Part shown: positions 1 through 7,843 of the stretch, piece after piece | Layout of the letters: each line of letters starts with the position of its first letter | How positions within the stretch are numbered: the first letter of the stretch is position 1 | Source of the DNA: Opitutales bacterium | Lineage (GTDB): Bacteria; Verrucomicrobiota; Verrucomicrobiia; Opitutales; Oceanipulchritudinaceae | NCBI GenBank assembly: GCA_007123395.1 | Contig: SKLD01000076.1 | Location: 1-14,100 of the forward strand | Length of the DNA stretch: 14,100 bases | Direction of reading: 5' to 3' | The notes under the pieces: model-generated | Told to the model about the DNA's origin: nothing | Seen by the model: the letters and a program-made list of their open reading frames with translations, nothing else | Database searches by the model: none | Translations under genes and position numbers: made by a program

Positions 1-43
1 ACTCATAATCCTTTGGTCGGGGGTTCAAATCCCTCTGGGCCCA
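1..43 (+). tRNA. tRNA-Ile2 (CAT anticodon), 3' part only
   Basis: This is the 3' part of a tRNA; the acceptor 5' strand, the D arm and the 5' half of the anticodon arm lie outside the window. The anticodon loop CTCATAA (2-8) has the CAT anticodon at 4-6. The 3' half of the anticodon stem is 9-13 and a five-base variable loop TGGTC is 14-18. The T arm has stem 19-23/31-35 around the loop TTCAAAT. The acceptor 3' strand is 36-42 and the discriminator A is at 43. The following bases are CCG, so CCA is not encoded. CTCATAAT with a TGGTC variable loop is typical of the lysidine-modified tRNA-Ile2 that reads AUA; elongator tRNA-Met is the alternative, and the missing 5' half prevents a firm choice. 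Confidence 0.85.
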
Positions 44-48
44 CCGTT

Positions 49-3000
49 TCAGGGTCGACGGAACCCGATTGAGCGCAGAATTCCGGGGAGAATCACGCAA
101 GCCACCGGAATTGAGAGGATGAGCGCGCCGGTGAGGGCGATGGCCAGCGGTTGGAGGAGTCCGAAAACCTCGCTGCCGCCGAAGAGAAGCGGGCTCATGC
201 CAAGCGAGGTACTGGCGACCGTCAGACCGATTGGCCGCAAACGGGTACGGCTAGCGTAGTCAAGTGCGCGGAAGGGATCGTCTTGATCCTTTCCGGCACG
301 CAAGCGCCAATCGGTTTCGGAGAGCACAAGAATCATGCTGTTGGCTACGATCCCGACAGAGATCAAGAGTCCGGCAAGGACCATGGCGTCCAACGGCTGC
401 CGCAGCGCCCAAAGCAAAAGCACCGCGCCGAATCCGCACAGCGGAATCGCGAGCCATCCGGCCAACGCCCGGCGTATTGATCCGTATTGGACCACGAGAA
501 TGATCAGCACGATGAGCAACGCCAGAGCCAAAGCCAACCCGAAGGTCCGGCGGGTTTCCGCGAGCGCCTCCGTCTCGCCTTCCAGCCACCAGCTGACTTC
601 GCCCGGAAGATCAAGCGCGGCGAGCGTGTCCTCCACCTTCGCGGCTACCCTGCCCGGTCCCGGCCCGGCGGGATCCAGTTGGGCGCCGATTCGCACGACG
701 CGCTGATTTTCACGGCGCTCGATATGGGTTGGTTCCTCAATGAGGTTAAAGTCAGCGATATCCGCCAAATGAACACGCCCGCCTGCCGCCGGGACAACGG
801 CCTGCTCCAGATGCTGCGGCCCTCCGGCCACACTGCGGTCGTAGCGGACGCGCAACGCGAGCGGGTCTCCGCGCTCCATACGCTCGCGGAGGACAGCGCC
901 CTCCATGGAGTACTCAACGACCTTTTTCATGTCGGCGAAGGATACACCGTATTGGCTGAGTGCGGCATGCCGGGGTTCGACGCGCCACCGGGGGCTGACC
1001 CCGCCGCGAACCCGCTCCACATCAATCAGGCCGCCAATGGTAAGCAGTGCTTCCTCGACCGCCGCTTCGGTTTCCGCGAGGGCAAGCAGATCGCCGTCGG
1101 AGCGCGTAAGGACCACGTCGACATCGGACTCGGACAGCCGGGTGCGCACTCCACGGATGCGCGGGAGCTGAATTCGCGTGCTCAAAGTCGAAATCCCGAT
1201 ACCTTCAATGGCCTCGCGCGCGTCATCCGCCCAATCCGAGGAAGGGCGGTCACCCGACTTTGTGTCAACGCGGACCATGAAGTTCGCCGTACCCGGACGA
1301 AAGGACGGAAGGCCTTCCCTGAAGTAGCCGCCGACCGTTGTGAAGAGGGCTGACGTTCCGTCAACTGCCAAAAGTGCCCGCTCGACATCACGGGTTATCC
1401 GATCCATCGCGTCCGGCGGAATTCCCGCGGGATGAACAATGCGGACGTCAATAAATCCGTCGTCGACATCGGGCAAAACCTCGAAGGGCAACGCTCTTCC
1501 CAGAAAGAAAAGACCGGCAAACAGCAGCGCAAAGACTGGCCATACAAACCAAGCCCGCTGAGATGTCCGCCAAATCCGCCCGTCCCATGGCCGTGACTCC
1601 GTTCCGGCGCGCGTTTCTTCACGGTTCCCTCCACCGGCGAAGGCCGGGAGAATCATCAGGGCGGAGAGGTAGGCGAACACCGAGCTGAAGATCACGGTGA
1701 GGATAAGCGGGCGGAAAAGCTCCGCGACCAAACCGGCCACGAGAAGAAAAGGGGCGACCGCGGCCACGGTGGTCAGGAGTGCTCCCAACAACGGAGCCGC
1801 CACGTCCACCATGGCATCGGCGCCGGGATTCTCCGCCTCTCCGCGCAACCGTTCCATCCGGTCAAAGTAAATGATGGCATAGTCCAATCCCAGGCCCACG
1901 GAAATGAGCAACCCGGCAAGCGTGAGAAGATTCAGCGTCATGCCTGCGGCGGCGAGGGCAAGCGTCGCCGCCGAGAGGCTAGTCAACACAACAAAAGCCA
2001 CGAGCAGAACGCGGCGTCCCTTGCGAAGCGCGAAATAGACAAGCCCCATGGCGAGAAGCGACCCGACAGAAGCCGCGATAACGACACTCCGCACAGCTCC
2101 GCCGGTGACGACGGAATCATCAAAGAGCAGCGTGAATTCAACATGTTCGAACTCCTTTCCGCCGGTGACACGTTCGACCGTCGAGCGCACCTCGGACGCC
2201 ATGCGCAAGGACTGCGCGCGGGGGGACCGGTGCACGGTGACGAGAACGGCCGGCGCCTCATTGAGGCGCGTGCGAAGGCTCGTCTCCGACGGAGCGCGAT
2301 AAGCGTGAGCGAATGATTTCAGCGGCAAACGGACCTGCCCGGCATCGCCCGCGTGAAGCCAGCGCTCCATTAGTTGGTCAGGATCCCATGCGGCCTCGCC
2401 CAAAACACCGACACCCTCGAACGACGGCGACAACACCTGACCCGCAACCGGCGGTTCGGTCGCTTGAAGAAGCGTGCTCTCGACCGCCTCAAAACCAACT
2501 CCCAGTGACATCTGCCGCTGCGGATCGATCTCGACAACGAGTTCCGGATCCTCTTCCCGGCCGATAAAGACCATGTCGACGCCGTCGATCCCGCGTAGCC
2601 GAGGAAGAAGCGTTGAACGCAGCCGCTGCCGCAGTTCCGCCGCCGTATAGCGGTCTGAGCCAAAGGCAAACTGCATAGCAGGCTCTTCCGAAGTCGCCAC
2701 CTCGAAGACGCGCGGCTCCGGAAATCCCGGCGGCATGGAGGACCTTGCGCGCTGCACGCCCTGAGACACTTCGCGCAGTGCCACATCCATGTCGTGACCG
2801 GGCTCGAAAAACAGATCGACATACGAACGCCCGTCCCCGGAACGGCTTTCCATTCTCACAAGGCCCGGGGTGCCCGCAAGGGCGGCTTCAAGAGGTTCGT
2901 TAATGCTTTCCTCGATGACCGCCGAGGTCTGCCCCGGCAGGTCGCCGATGACACGGACCTGCGGGTACCGCACCTCCGGCAAAAGCTGAAGGGGCATGCG

Positions 3001-3105
3001 CACGAGTGTGACAGCAGCCAGCAGGATGACGAGAAGCGCGGCGGCACCCACCGCGATCCGGTAGCCCGCGAGCGACTCGAAAAAGGCACGCATCATTCCG
3101 TTCAT
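49..3105 (-). CDS. RND-family efflux pump, inner-membrane permease
   Basis: This 1018-residue protein has the size and duplicated layout of HAE-1/HME-type RND permeases (AcrB relatives), which use proton flux to drive substrates out through an adaptor and a TolC-like channel. A first membrane helix (about 15-37) precedes a large periplasmic loop to about 335. Helices 2-6 cover about 340-490, a helix near 520-540 leads into a second periplasmic loop to about 850, and the last helices end near 1010. The duplication shows in the identical LAGLLISVG at the start of TM4 (396-404) and TM10 (910-918). The conserved RLRP of TM11 is at 955-958. The proton-relay residues are unusual: TM4 has D408-Y409 where AcrB has Asp-Asp, and TM10 has N922 where AcrB has Lys940. 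The ATG overlaps the upstream adaptor's TGA (ATGA), indicating translational coupling. It is the last gene of the operon. The substrate (drug, lipid or metal) cannot be told from the sequence. Confidence 0.93.
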   Translation of the reverse strand: MNGMMRAFFESLAGYRIAVGAAALLVILLAAVTLVRMPLQLLPEVRYPQVRVIGDLPGQTSAVIEESINEPLEAALAGTPGLVRMESRSGDGRSYVDLFFEPGHDMDVALREVSQGVQRARSSMPPGFPEPRVFEVATSEEPAMQFAFGSDRYTAAELRQRLRSTLLPRLRGIDGVDMVFIGREEDPELVVEIDPQRQMSLGVGFEAVESTLLQATEPPVAGQVLSPSFEGVGVLGEAAWDPDQLMERWLHAGDAGQVRLPLKSFAHAYRAPSETSLRTRLNEAPAVLVTVHRSPRAQSLRMASEVRSTVERVTGGKEFEHVEFTLLFDDSVVTGGAVRSVVIAASVGSLLAMGLVYFALRKGRRVLLVAFVVLTSLSAATLALAAAGMTLNLLTLAGLLISVGLGLDYAIIYFDRMERLRGEAENPGADAMVDVAAPLLGALLTTVAAVAPFLLVAGLVAELFRPLILTVIFSSVFAYLSALMILPAFAGGGNREETRAGTESRPWDGRIWRTSQRAWFVWPVFALLFAGLFFLGRALPFEVLPDVDDGFIDVRIVHPAGIPPDAMDRITRDVERALLAVDGTSALFTTVGGYFREGLPSFRPGTANFMVRVDTKSGDRPSSDWADDAREAIEGIGISTLSTRIQLPRIRGVRTRLSESDVDVVLTRSDGDLLALAETEAAVEEALLTIGGLIDVERVRGGVSPRWRVEPRHAALSQYGVSFADMKKVVEYSMEGAVLRERMERGDPLALRVRYDRSVAGGPQHLEQAVVPAAGGRVHLADIADFNLIEEPTHIERRENQRVVRIGAQLDPAGPGPGRVAAKVEDTLAALDLPGEVSWWLEGETEALAETRRTFGLALALALLIVLIILVVQYGSIRRALAGWLAIPLCGFGAVLLLWALRQPLDAMVLAGLLISVGIVANSMILVLSETDWRLRAGKDQDDPFRALDYASRTRLRPIGLTVASTSLGMSPLLFGGSEVFGLLQPLAIALTGALILSIPVACVILPGILRSIGFRRP

Positions 3106-4172
3106 GAGGACGGATTTTCCCGTGACACAACCGCTACCTCGCGGCCTTCCGGCTGGGAGCGCGGCTCAAAGCGCAATATCCGGTCGCCTGCCTCAAGCCC
3201 GGAACGCACTTCGACACCATCGGCCCGGCCGGAGCCGAGCACGACGCGACGCCGCTCAATGACAGTTGGATCACCAGTGACGACGGCCACCCAATGCGCC
3301 TCTCCGTCGCGTGCCACTGCCGTCCATGGCGCGACAATCGCCTCGCGCTCCTCGCGGTAGACGACCTCCGCATCGCCGGGGAACGGGATGTCCGTTCCGT
3401 CCAACCATACATTTACCGTCACATATTCCGAAAGCGTCTCGTGTTCGACCGAAACAAGACGCTTGATCAGGATGCTCTCCCCCTCTGCATCCACTACGTC
3501 GAGACGGTCCCGGTCCGCAAAATATTTCGTTTCCACGGCCGGCACGACAAAACGAATGCCCACCGCCCCGCTGTCCTCGATCCGCATCAATAATTCGCCT
3601 TCACCCACACGGTTGCCGACTGCCATCGCCAATCCGGTGACGCGCCCGTGCGCCGAAGCGGTGATCTCTCCGAGCCGTCGGCGGGCTTCATGGGCGGCCA
3701 GGGCCTCCTCGACCTCCAGCAGGCGAAGGCGGGCGGCCTCCACCTCACCGGGACCGGCGGCCTGTGCCCCTGCCAACCGCTCCCACCGCGCGAGGTCCTC
3801 CGCGAGGGCATCGCGGCGCTCGCCGAGGACTGCGCGCCGCGCCTCCGCTTCCGAATCTTCAATACGCAGGATGGAGTCACCCTTTTCCACTACATCGCCG
3901 TCCTCAACAAAGAGCCCGGTAATGACGCCGCGACCGGGTGCCGCGACCGAAAGACGGTTCAAAGAAACGATCATGCCCGGCCAAGTTCGCTCTATGGAAA
4001 TTGTCTGCGCCTCCAGCGTCACCACCTCGACCCGGGGTTTCTCCGCTTCGGAAGAAACGGTCCCGGACTCACCGCATCCAATAAGCCCCGCAACTGCGGC
4101 AAAGCAGAGAGCCCGCCGCACACCGCGCCGCATTTTCTCCCATCCAAGTTCATCAAACAACGACATTTTCAT
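3102..4172 (-). CDS. RND efflux adaptor (membrane fusion protein), predicted lipoprotein
   Basis: This is a periplasmic adaptor of the HlyD/AcrA type that links the RND pump to the outer-membrane channel. From the chosen start it has 356 residues. A lipobox LIGC near residue 33 predicts a lipid-anchored N-terminus. A lipoyl/barrel-sandwich half follows (RGVITGLFVEDGDVVEKGD), then a short alpha-helical hairpin rich in Ala, Glu and Arg, then the second lipoyl half (ASAHGRVTGLAMAVGNRVGEGE), beta-barrel and membrane-proximal domains. The start at 4172 is preferred because it forms TAATG with the stop of the upstream channel gene and has GGAG seven bases upstream. Its drawback is a long n-region with acidic residues. 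An ATG at 4133 would give a textbook 20-residue lipoprotein signal, but its GGGAG is only three bases away. The stop overlaps the pump start by four bases. Confidence 0.9.
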   Translation of the reverse strand: MKMSLFDELGWEKMRRGVRRALCFAAVAGLIGCGESGTVSSEAEKPRVEVVTLEAQTISIERTWPGMIVSLNRLSVAAPGRGVITGLFVEDGDVVEKGDSILRIEDSEAEARRAVLGERRDALAEDLARWERLAGAQAAGPGEVEAARLRLLEVEEALAAHEARRRLGEITASAHGRVTGLAMAVGNRVGEGELLMRIEDSGAVGIRFVVPAVETKYFADRDRLDVVDAEGESILIKRLVSVEHETLSEYVTVNVWLDGTDIPFPGDAEVVYREEREAIVAPWTAVARDGEAHWVAVVTGDPTVIERRRVVLGSGRADGVEVRSGLEAGDRILRFEPRSQPEGREVAVVSRENPSS

Positions 4173-5467
4173 TACAAATCTCCGGATCTCTGGCCAATCC
4201 AAGCGGGGAGGTCGTCGATGCGTCCGGAGGCCTCGGCATACTCCACCAACATTTCCGCAGTTTGCCGCCGCCAGTCGAGTTCATCCAGCTTGGCTTCGAG
4301 TAGACGTTCCCGTTTCTCCCACCAATCGCTCCACGATCCGGCACCGTGTTCCCAGCGCAAGCGTGCCGTGCGCTCCGCCGCCGCGGCCCGCTCCACGGCG
4401 GCGCGCCAATCCGTCGTGCGCGCGTCTGCGTCCCCGAGGGTCGCGTCAATCTCCCGGACGCGCATGGACAAATCACGGCGCAAACCGGCTTCGTCAGCCT
4501 CCAAGGCGCGCGCCCGCCGCCGCTCGGCAAGCGCACGCGAACTCCGCGCCCCGGCGAGGTCGGGCGACCAAACGAAACGCAGGCCGCCGAAATATTCGTG
4601 CTCCGTCGTTCTGTCAAAAGCCCTTGAGAAATAGGGGCCCGCTTGCCCCACGGCATCCAACCTCCAGCGATCCGTTCGCTCGAGCGCCTCTGCCTCGGCG
4701 AGGCGTTCCCCGGCCTCGTGGCGCAGGGCCGCCAGAGCAGGGCTGGTCTCGACGGAGACCGCCGCGCGCGGGGGACGCGGGTCAATCCTGAGCGGTTGCA
4801 CAGTCTCTCTGTCGGCAAGCAGCGCGAGCATCAGTTTTTTGCCCTCGGCGGCGTCCGCCTCCGCCCGCAACCGCGCCGCACGGGCAGCCGCACTCTCTTC
4901 GATTTGGTCGAGCGCAACAGTCGACTCCACGCCTTCTCTGACACGCATTCGGACGACCGCCGCCAGCTTCTCAAAAGCCGGCTCCGCCGCGAGCAAGAGC
5001 TGCCTTCGCTCCGAAGCCACCGAGGCACCGATGTAGGCACGGGCAACCTCACCGCGGAACGCGAGATCGAAAGCCGCGTCCGCCGCCGCCAAACCGCTGC
5101 GGCGAAACTCCACAGCACGCTGCCGGGCGCTCCGGCCGCTCTCGAGCAGACTCCAGTTCACGCGCGCGAGGATTTCACCACGACCCGCCAATCCCTCGTC
5201 ACGCTCCTCGCCGGGCCGCACCCGCTGCCCGAAGTCGCCGCCGCCCTCGATTTCGACGGAGGGATACCGGTCGCGCCGCAGCGCCCTCCGTTCGGCGTCT
5301 TCCGCCTCGATTCTCAGCTCGTTCGCCGCATACCGCGGTTGCGCACGCATACTGGATTCCCAAACGGATGCCAAGGAATCGCCCGCAGCCTCCGTGGAAC
5401 GGTCAGGCGAAGTGTGGCCGGACACCCAACCGAATAGAATCGCCAGCGGAACCCAAGCCAGCCTCAT
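4172..5467 (-). CDS. TolC-like outer-membrane efflux channel protein
   Basis: This is the outer-membrane factor of the pump, forming the trimeric channel of a tripartite efflux system. From the ATG at 5467 it has 431 residues, within the family range. It begins with a signal peptide (MRLAWVPLAILFGWVSG), followed by two tandem halves of long, Ala/Glu/Arg-rich helices (for example about 85-215 and 290-420) separated by shorter beta-strand segments, the typical OEP duplication. No lipobox cysteine is seen. An in-frame GTG at 5506 would add 13 residues ahead of the signal peptide and is less likely. It is the first gene of the operon (channel, adaptor, pump), and its TAA shares bases with the adaptor's ATG. 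No transcriptional regulator lies beside it. Confidence 0.85.
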   Translation of the reverse strand: MRLAWVPLAILFGWVSGHTSPDRSTEAAGDSLASVWESSMRAQPRYAANELRIEAEDAERRALRRDRYPSVEIEGGGDFGQRVRPGEERDEGLAGRGEILARVNWSLLESGRSARQRAVEFRRSGLAAADAAFDLAFRGEVARAYIGASVASERRQLLLAAEPAFEKLAAVVRMRVREGVESTVALDQIEESAAARAARLRAEADAAEGKKLMLALLADRETVQPLRIDPRPPRAAVSVETSPALAALRHEAGERLAEAEALERTDRWRLDAVGQAGPYFSRAFDRTTEHEYFGGLRFVWSPDLAGARSSRALAERRRARALEADEAGLRRDLSMRVREIDATLGDADARTTDWRAAVERAAAAERTARLRWEHGAGSWSDWWEKRERLLEAKLDELDWRRQTAEMLVEYAEASGRIDDLPAWIGQRSGDL

Positions 5468-5662
5468 CCAACGCACGCCGCATTTGCATATAATCTCACG
5501 AACCACCCTTGAATCGTCTCCTCACCGCTCTCCGGAGTCAACTGGAGCTGGAAAATTGTCCTGCTCCCCGTCGCCACCCGTATGCATCGTTCGTTTTTCA
5601 AACCATCAGCATCGCTTATCGTTGGTTGACCCACGCCCTGTTTTGGCCATGTTGCCTCCGGT
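5468..5662. promoter_or_regulatory. divergent promoter region between the efflux operon and ispH
   Basis: This 195-bp gap separates two divergent genes, so it must carry both promoters unless transcription enters from outside. On the plus strand TTGACC (5626-5631) is followed after 16 bases by CATGTT (5648-5653), nine bases before the ispH ATG; this is a weak match. On the minus strand there is a TTGACT whose best-spaced -10 candidate is GACGAT, and closer to the channel gene a TATATG near 5482-5487. No operator palindrome or riboswitch fold is evident. The specific boxes are guesses; the presence of promoters is the safer statement. Confidence 0.4.
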
Positions 5663-6562
5663 ATGAAAGTCATCCGGGCCAAAAACGCAGGCTTCTGCTG
5701 GGGTGTCGAGCGTGCGATCGACATCGCACGCGACTTTGCGAAGAAGGGAAAACACCCCGTTTACACAGACGGACCCCTCATCCACAACAGCCAGATGATG
5801 GACCGCCTCCAAGGCGAAGGCATCCGCGAAGTGGGCGATTACCAAAGCCGGTCCGACCTTTCCATACGGGAAAACGAGGACTCCAACACGAACGCCGTCC
5901 TCGTCGTGCGCGCGCACGGCATCAGTCCGGAGCGCCGGAAATACCTGAAGAATCTTGGCATTGAGTTCCGCGACGCCACCTGCCCGGATGTTGGAATCGT
6001 GGCGGGCAAAATCCGCGTCCACACGAAAAAAGGATATCACACCGTGATCTACGGTGATGCCCGTCATCCCGAGGCTATCGGCCTCATGGGTTACACAGAC
6101 GGACGCGGGCACGTTGTGCAGAGCAAGGAGGACATCGACACCCTCCCCGACTTCGGCGACAAGGTTGTCATGGTCTCACAAACGACGATGTTCACGGAGG
6201 ATTTCCACGAACTGGCGGACTACCTGAAAGAGCGCTTTCCCGCCGCCGTCATCATCGACACCATCTGCGGTGCGACGAAAGACCGCCAAGGCGACATTGC
6301 CGTGCTCTACGACAACGATGTCGAAGCCTTCGTCGTCATCGGCGGGCACCACTCTGCCAACACACGCAAGCTGGCCATGCTCGCCAAGCGCACCGGCCGC
6401 CCCACCTACCACATCGAGACAGCCCGCGAGGTCGACCCGGAAGAGATGAGCCAGTATGCCATTGTCGGCGTCACAGCCGGCGCTTCCACCCCGGAGTTCC
6501 TCATCAACGAAGTCTGCAACCGGCTCGCTGCCATCGAGACGAAGACGACGGCTGGAGTCTAG
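5663..6562 (+). CDS. ispH: 4-hydroxy-3-methylbut-2-enyl diphosphate reductase
   Basis: IspH (LytB) catalyses the last step of the MEP isoprenoid pathway, reducing HMBPP to IPP and DMAPP with an iron-sulfur cluster in the cytoplasm. All three cluster cysteines are present: C12 in AGFCWGV, C107 in DATCPDV and C202 in DTICGATKDRQ. Substrate-binding residues are also visible: H41-N42, H85 in RAHG, H135 and E137 in RHPEA, S231 and N233 in HSANTRK, and S275 in AGASTP. The length of 299 residues is normal; about 15 residues before the RAHG motif (about 60-77, rich in Ser, Asp, Glu and Asn) are extra relative to E. coli IspH. There is no Shine-Dalgarno sequence before the ATG. IPP made here would feed quinone side chains, linking it loosely to menB in this window. 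It stands alone, divergent from the efflux operon. Confidence 0.97.
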   Translation: MKVIRAKNAGFCWGVERAIDIARDFAKKGKHPVYTDGPLIHNSQMMDRLQGEGIREVGDYQSRSDLSIRENEDSNTNAVLVVRAHGISPERRKYLKNLGIEFRDATCPDVGIVAGKIRVHTKKGYHTVIYGDARHPEAIGLMGYTDGRGHVVQSKEDIDTLPDFGDKVVMVSQTTMFTEDFHELADYLKERFPAAVIIDTICGATKDRQGDIAVLYDNDVEAFVVIGGHHSANTRKLAMLAKRTGRPTYHIETAREVDPEEMSQYAIVGVTAGASTPEFLINEVCNRLAAIETKTTAGV

Positions 6563-6571
6563 CAGTCCAGC
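6551..6571 (+). terminator. hairpin over the ispH stop codon
   Basis: GCTGGA (6551-6556) and TCCAGC (6566-6571) are perfect inverted repeats around a nine-base loop that contains the ispH TAG stop. No T-run follows, so it is not a classical intrinsic terminator. It may act as a 3' end stabiliser or be a chance hairpin. Confidence 0.25.
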
Positions 6572-6806
6572 GGGGCAATCAATGACTCTGGGCGCCTTCC
6601 GCCGCGACCTCGATGGCATCTCCGGCCGCTTCAAGGTCGAAGCCCACGCCGGCGGGTTGTTTCACACCCCGCAAGCCAGAGGGAGGCGGCGAGGCAGAGC
6701 CCCAAACAACGGCGCCCGAAGCCGCCGCCCGAAGCCGCCGCCCCAATGTCCGCCGGGGAAAGGTTTTCGCTTGCACCTTTTTGAGGAGCATCCGAATAGT
6801 AATTTG
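6563..6806. other. GC-rich intergenic region, no convincing gene
   Basis: This 244-bp gap between ispH and the metal-binding protein gene is open in several frames, but none shows a recognisable protein. Its GC-rich part includes a short tandem duplication at 6715-6740. The last part (from about 6767) becomes AT-richer and should hold the promoter of the downstream gene: TTGCAC at 6771-6776 and TAGTAA(T) at 6797-6803, although the 20-base spacing is long. No clear Zur- or MntR-like palindrome was found. Confidence 0.5.
6715..6740. repeat. 13-bp tandem duplication
   Basis: The 13-mer CCCGAAGCCGCCG occurs twice head to tail at 6715-6727 and 6728-6740 with no mismatch. It lies in non-coding DNA and is probably a slippage product. 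Confidence 0.8.
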
Positions 6807-7811
6807 ATGAATCAAAAAAGAGACGGGGACCGCGTCCATGGAGGCTTCAAGACATACCGCTGGTTACGGGGCGTGTGCGTGCTTGCACTCATCGCGTGTG
6901 CGGGCGGGCGGGCGGACGCCGAACCTCCGCCGCCCTACGAAGCGGTGGCCACGGTGGGAATGATCGCGGACGTGGTGCGCAATGTCGCGGGAGAGCGGGC
7001 CAACGTGACGAATATCGTCGGCGAGGGGGTGGACCCGCACGTCTACACACCGACCCGGCGTGACGTGGTGCTGCTGCGGCGGGCCGACATTGTCTTTTAC
7101 AACGGCCTGCTCCTCGAAGGGCGCATGGGGGACGTATTGCGGCGTATGGAGCGGCGGGGTACACCGGTGCTGGCGGTGGCGGAAGCGGTGAAGACGGCGG
7201 GCGATTATCCCCTGCTAAAGGAAGAAGAGGGCCTTGACCCGCACCTCTGGATGGACGTCGGCGCATGGAAGCGGGTTACGCGCGTGGTGGCCGCCCGTCT
7301 CGCGGAATTCGATCCGGAGCACGCCGCCGTATACGCCGCGAACGCGGAGCGCTACCTTGCGGAACTGTCCGAGCTGGACAGCTACGTGCGTGGCATTGTC
7401 GCGACGATTCCGAAAGACCGCCGCATCCTTGTGACGGCGCACGACGCTTTCGGCTATTTCGGGCGCGCCTACGGCATCGAAGTGCGGGGTATCCAGGGGA
7501 TGAGCACCGATTCGGAAGCGGGCGTCAGGGACATAGAAAACCTGATACGGCTCATTGTGGACCGTGAAGTCCCCGCGGTGTTCATTGAGACATCCGTGTC
7601 CGACCGCAACGTGCGGGCCCTCGTGGAGGGCGCGCGGGCGCGCAACCACAGGCTGCGCATCGGCGGCGAGCTGTTTTCGGACGCCATGGGACGGCCCGGC
7701 ACATACGAAGGAACCTACATCGGCATGATCGACCACAACGCGACAACGATTGTGCGTGCCCTCGGCGGGGAAGCTCCGGAAGGCGGAATGCGCGGCAGGT
7801 TGGGCCGATAA
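6807..7811 (+). CDS. metal ABC transporter substrate-binding protein (TroA/MntC/ZnuA type)
   Basis: This is a cluster A-I solute-binding protein that captures Mn2+, Zn2+ or Fe2+ in the periplasm for an ABC importer. The 334 residues start with an N-terminal hydrophobic segment (23-32) containing LIAC (28-31), which fits a lipobox; cleavage after ADA (36-38) is the alternative. Four metal ligands of the family are visible: H78 in GVDPHVY, H146 in LDPHLWMD, H212 in TAHDAFGYF and D309 in MIDHN. There is no His-rich loop of the kind ZnuA often carries, so manganese or general divalent use is as likely as zinc. The reading frame stays open far upstream, but the ATG at 6807 is the one that places the signal sequence correctly; no Shine-Dalgarno precedes it. 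No permease or ATPase gene adjoins it, so it would have to work with components encoded elsewhere. It converges on a CDF metal exporter. Confidence 0.92.
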   Translation: MNQKRDGDRVHGGFKTYRWLRGVCVLALIACAGGRADAEPPPPYEAVATVGMIADVVRNVAGERANVTNIVGEGVDPHVYTPTRRDVVLLRRADIVFYNGLLLEGRMGDVLRRMERRGTPVLAVAEAVKTAGDYPLLKEEEGLDPHLWMDVGAWKRVTRVVAARLAEFDPEHAAVYAANAERYLAELSELDSYVRGIVATIPKDRRILVTAHDAFGYFGRAYGIEVRGIQGMSTDSEAGVRDIENLIRLIVDREVPAVFIETSVSDRNVRALVEGARARNHRLRIGGELFSDAMGRPGTYEGTYIGMIDHNATTIVRALGGEAPEGGMRGRLGR

Positions 7812-7815
7812 GGGC

Positions 7816-7843
7816 GACGGGCGGTTTGTGGTTCCGGCCCGTC
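7816..7843. terminator. bidirectional hairpin between convergent genes
   Basis: GACGGGC (7816-7822) and GCCCGTC (7837-7843) form a perfect seven-base inverted repeat with a 14-base loop, placed exactly between the stop codons of two convergent genes. It reads the same on both strands, as expected for a shared terminator. Neither side is followed by a T-run, so intrinsic termination is uncertain. Confidence 0.4.

Noticed and set aside
3388..4791. A 467-codon open frame on the plus strand opposite the efflux adaptor and channel genes
   Set aside because: Its translation is Arg/Ser/Pro/Ala-rich with no recognisable domain, and it lies fully opposite two genes with strong family matches.
5489..5494. 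Perfect TATAAT on the plus strand upstream of ispH
   Set aside because: No -35 match lies at proper spacing, and it sits about 170 bp from the ispH start near the channel gene's first codons. It is kept only as a remote alternative promoter.
6579..6839. Small minus-strand frame (86 codons) in the gap after ispH
   Set aside because: It overlaps the start of the metal-binding protein gene, has no ribosome site and no recognisable similarity, and its composition reflects the GC-rich repeat-like DNA.
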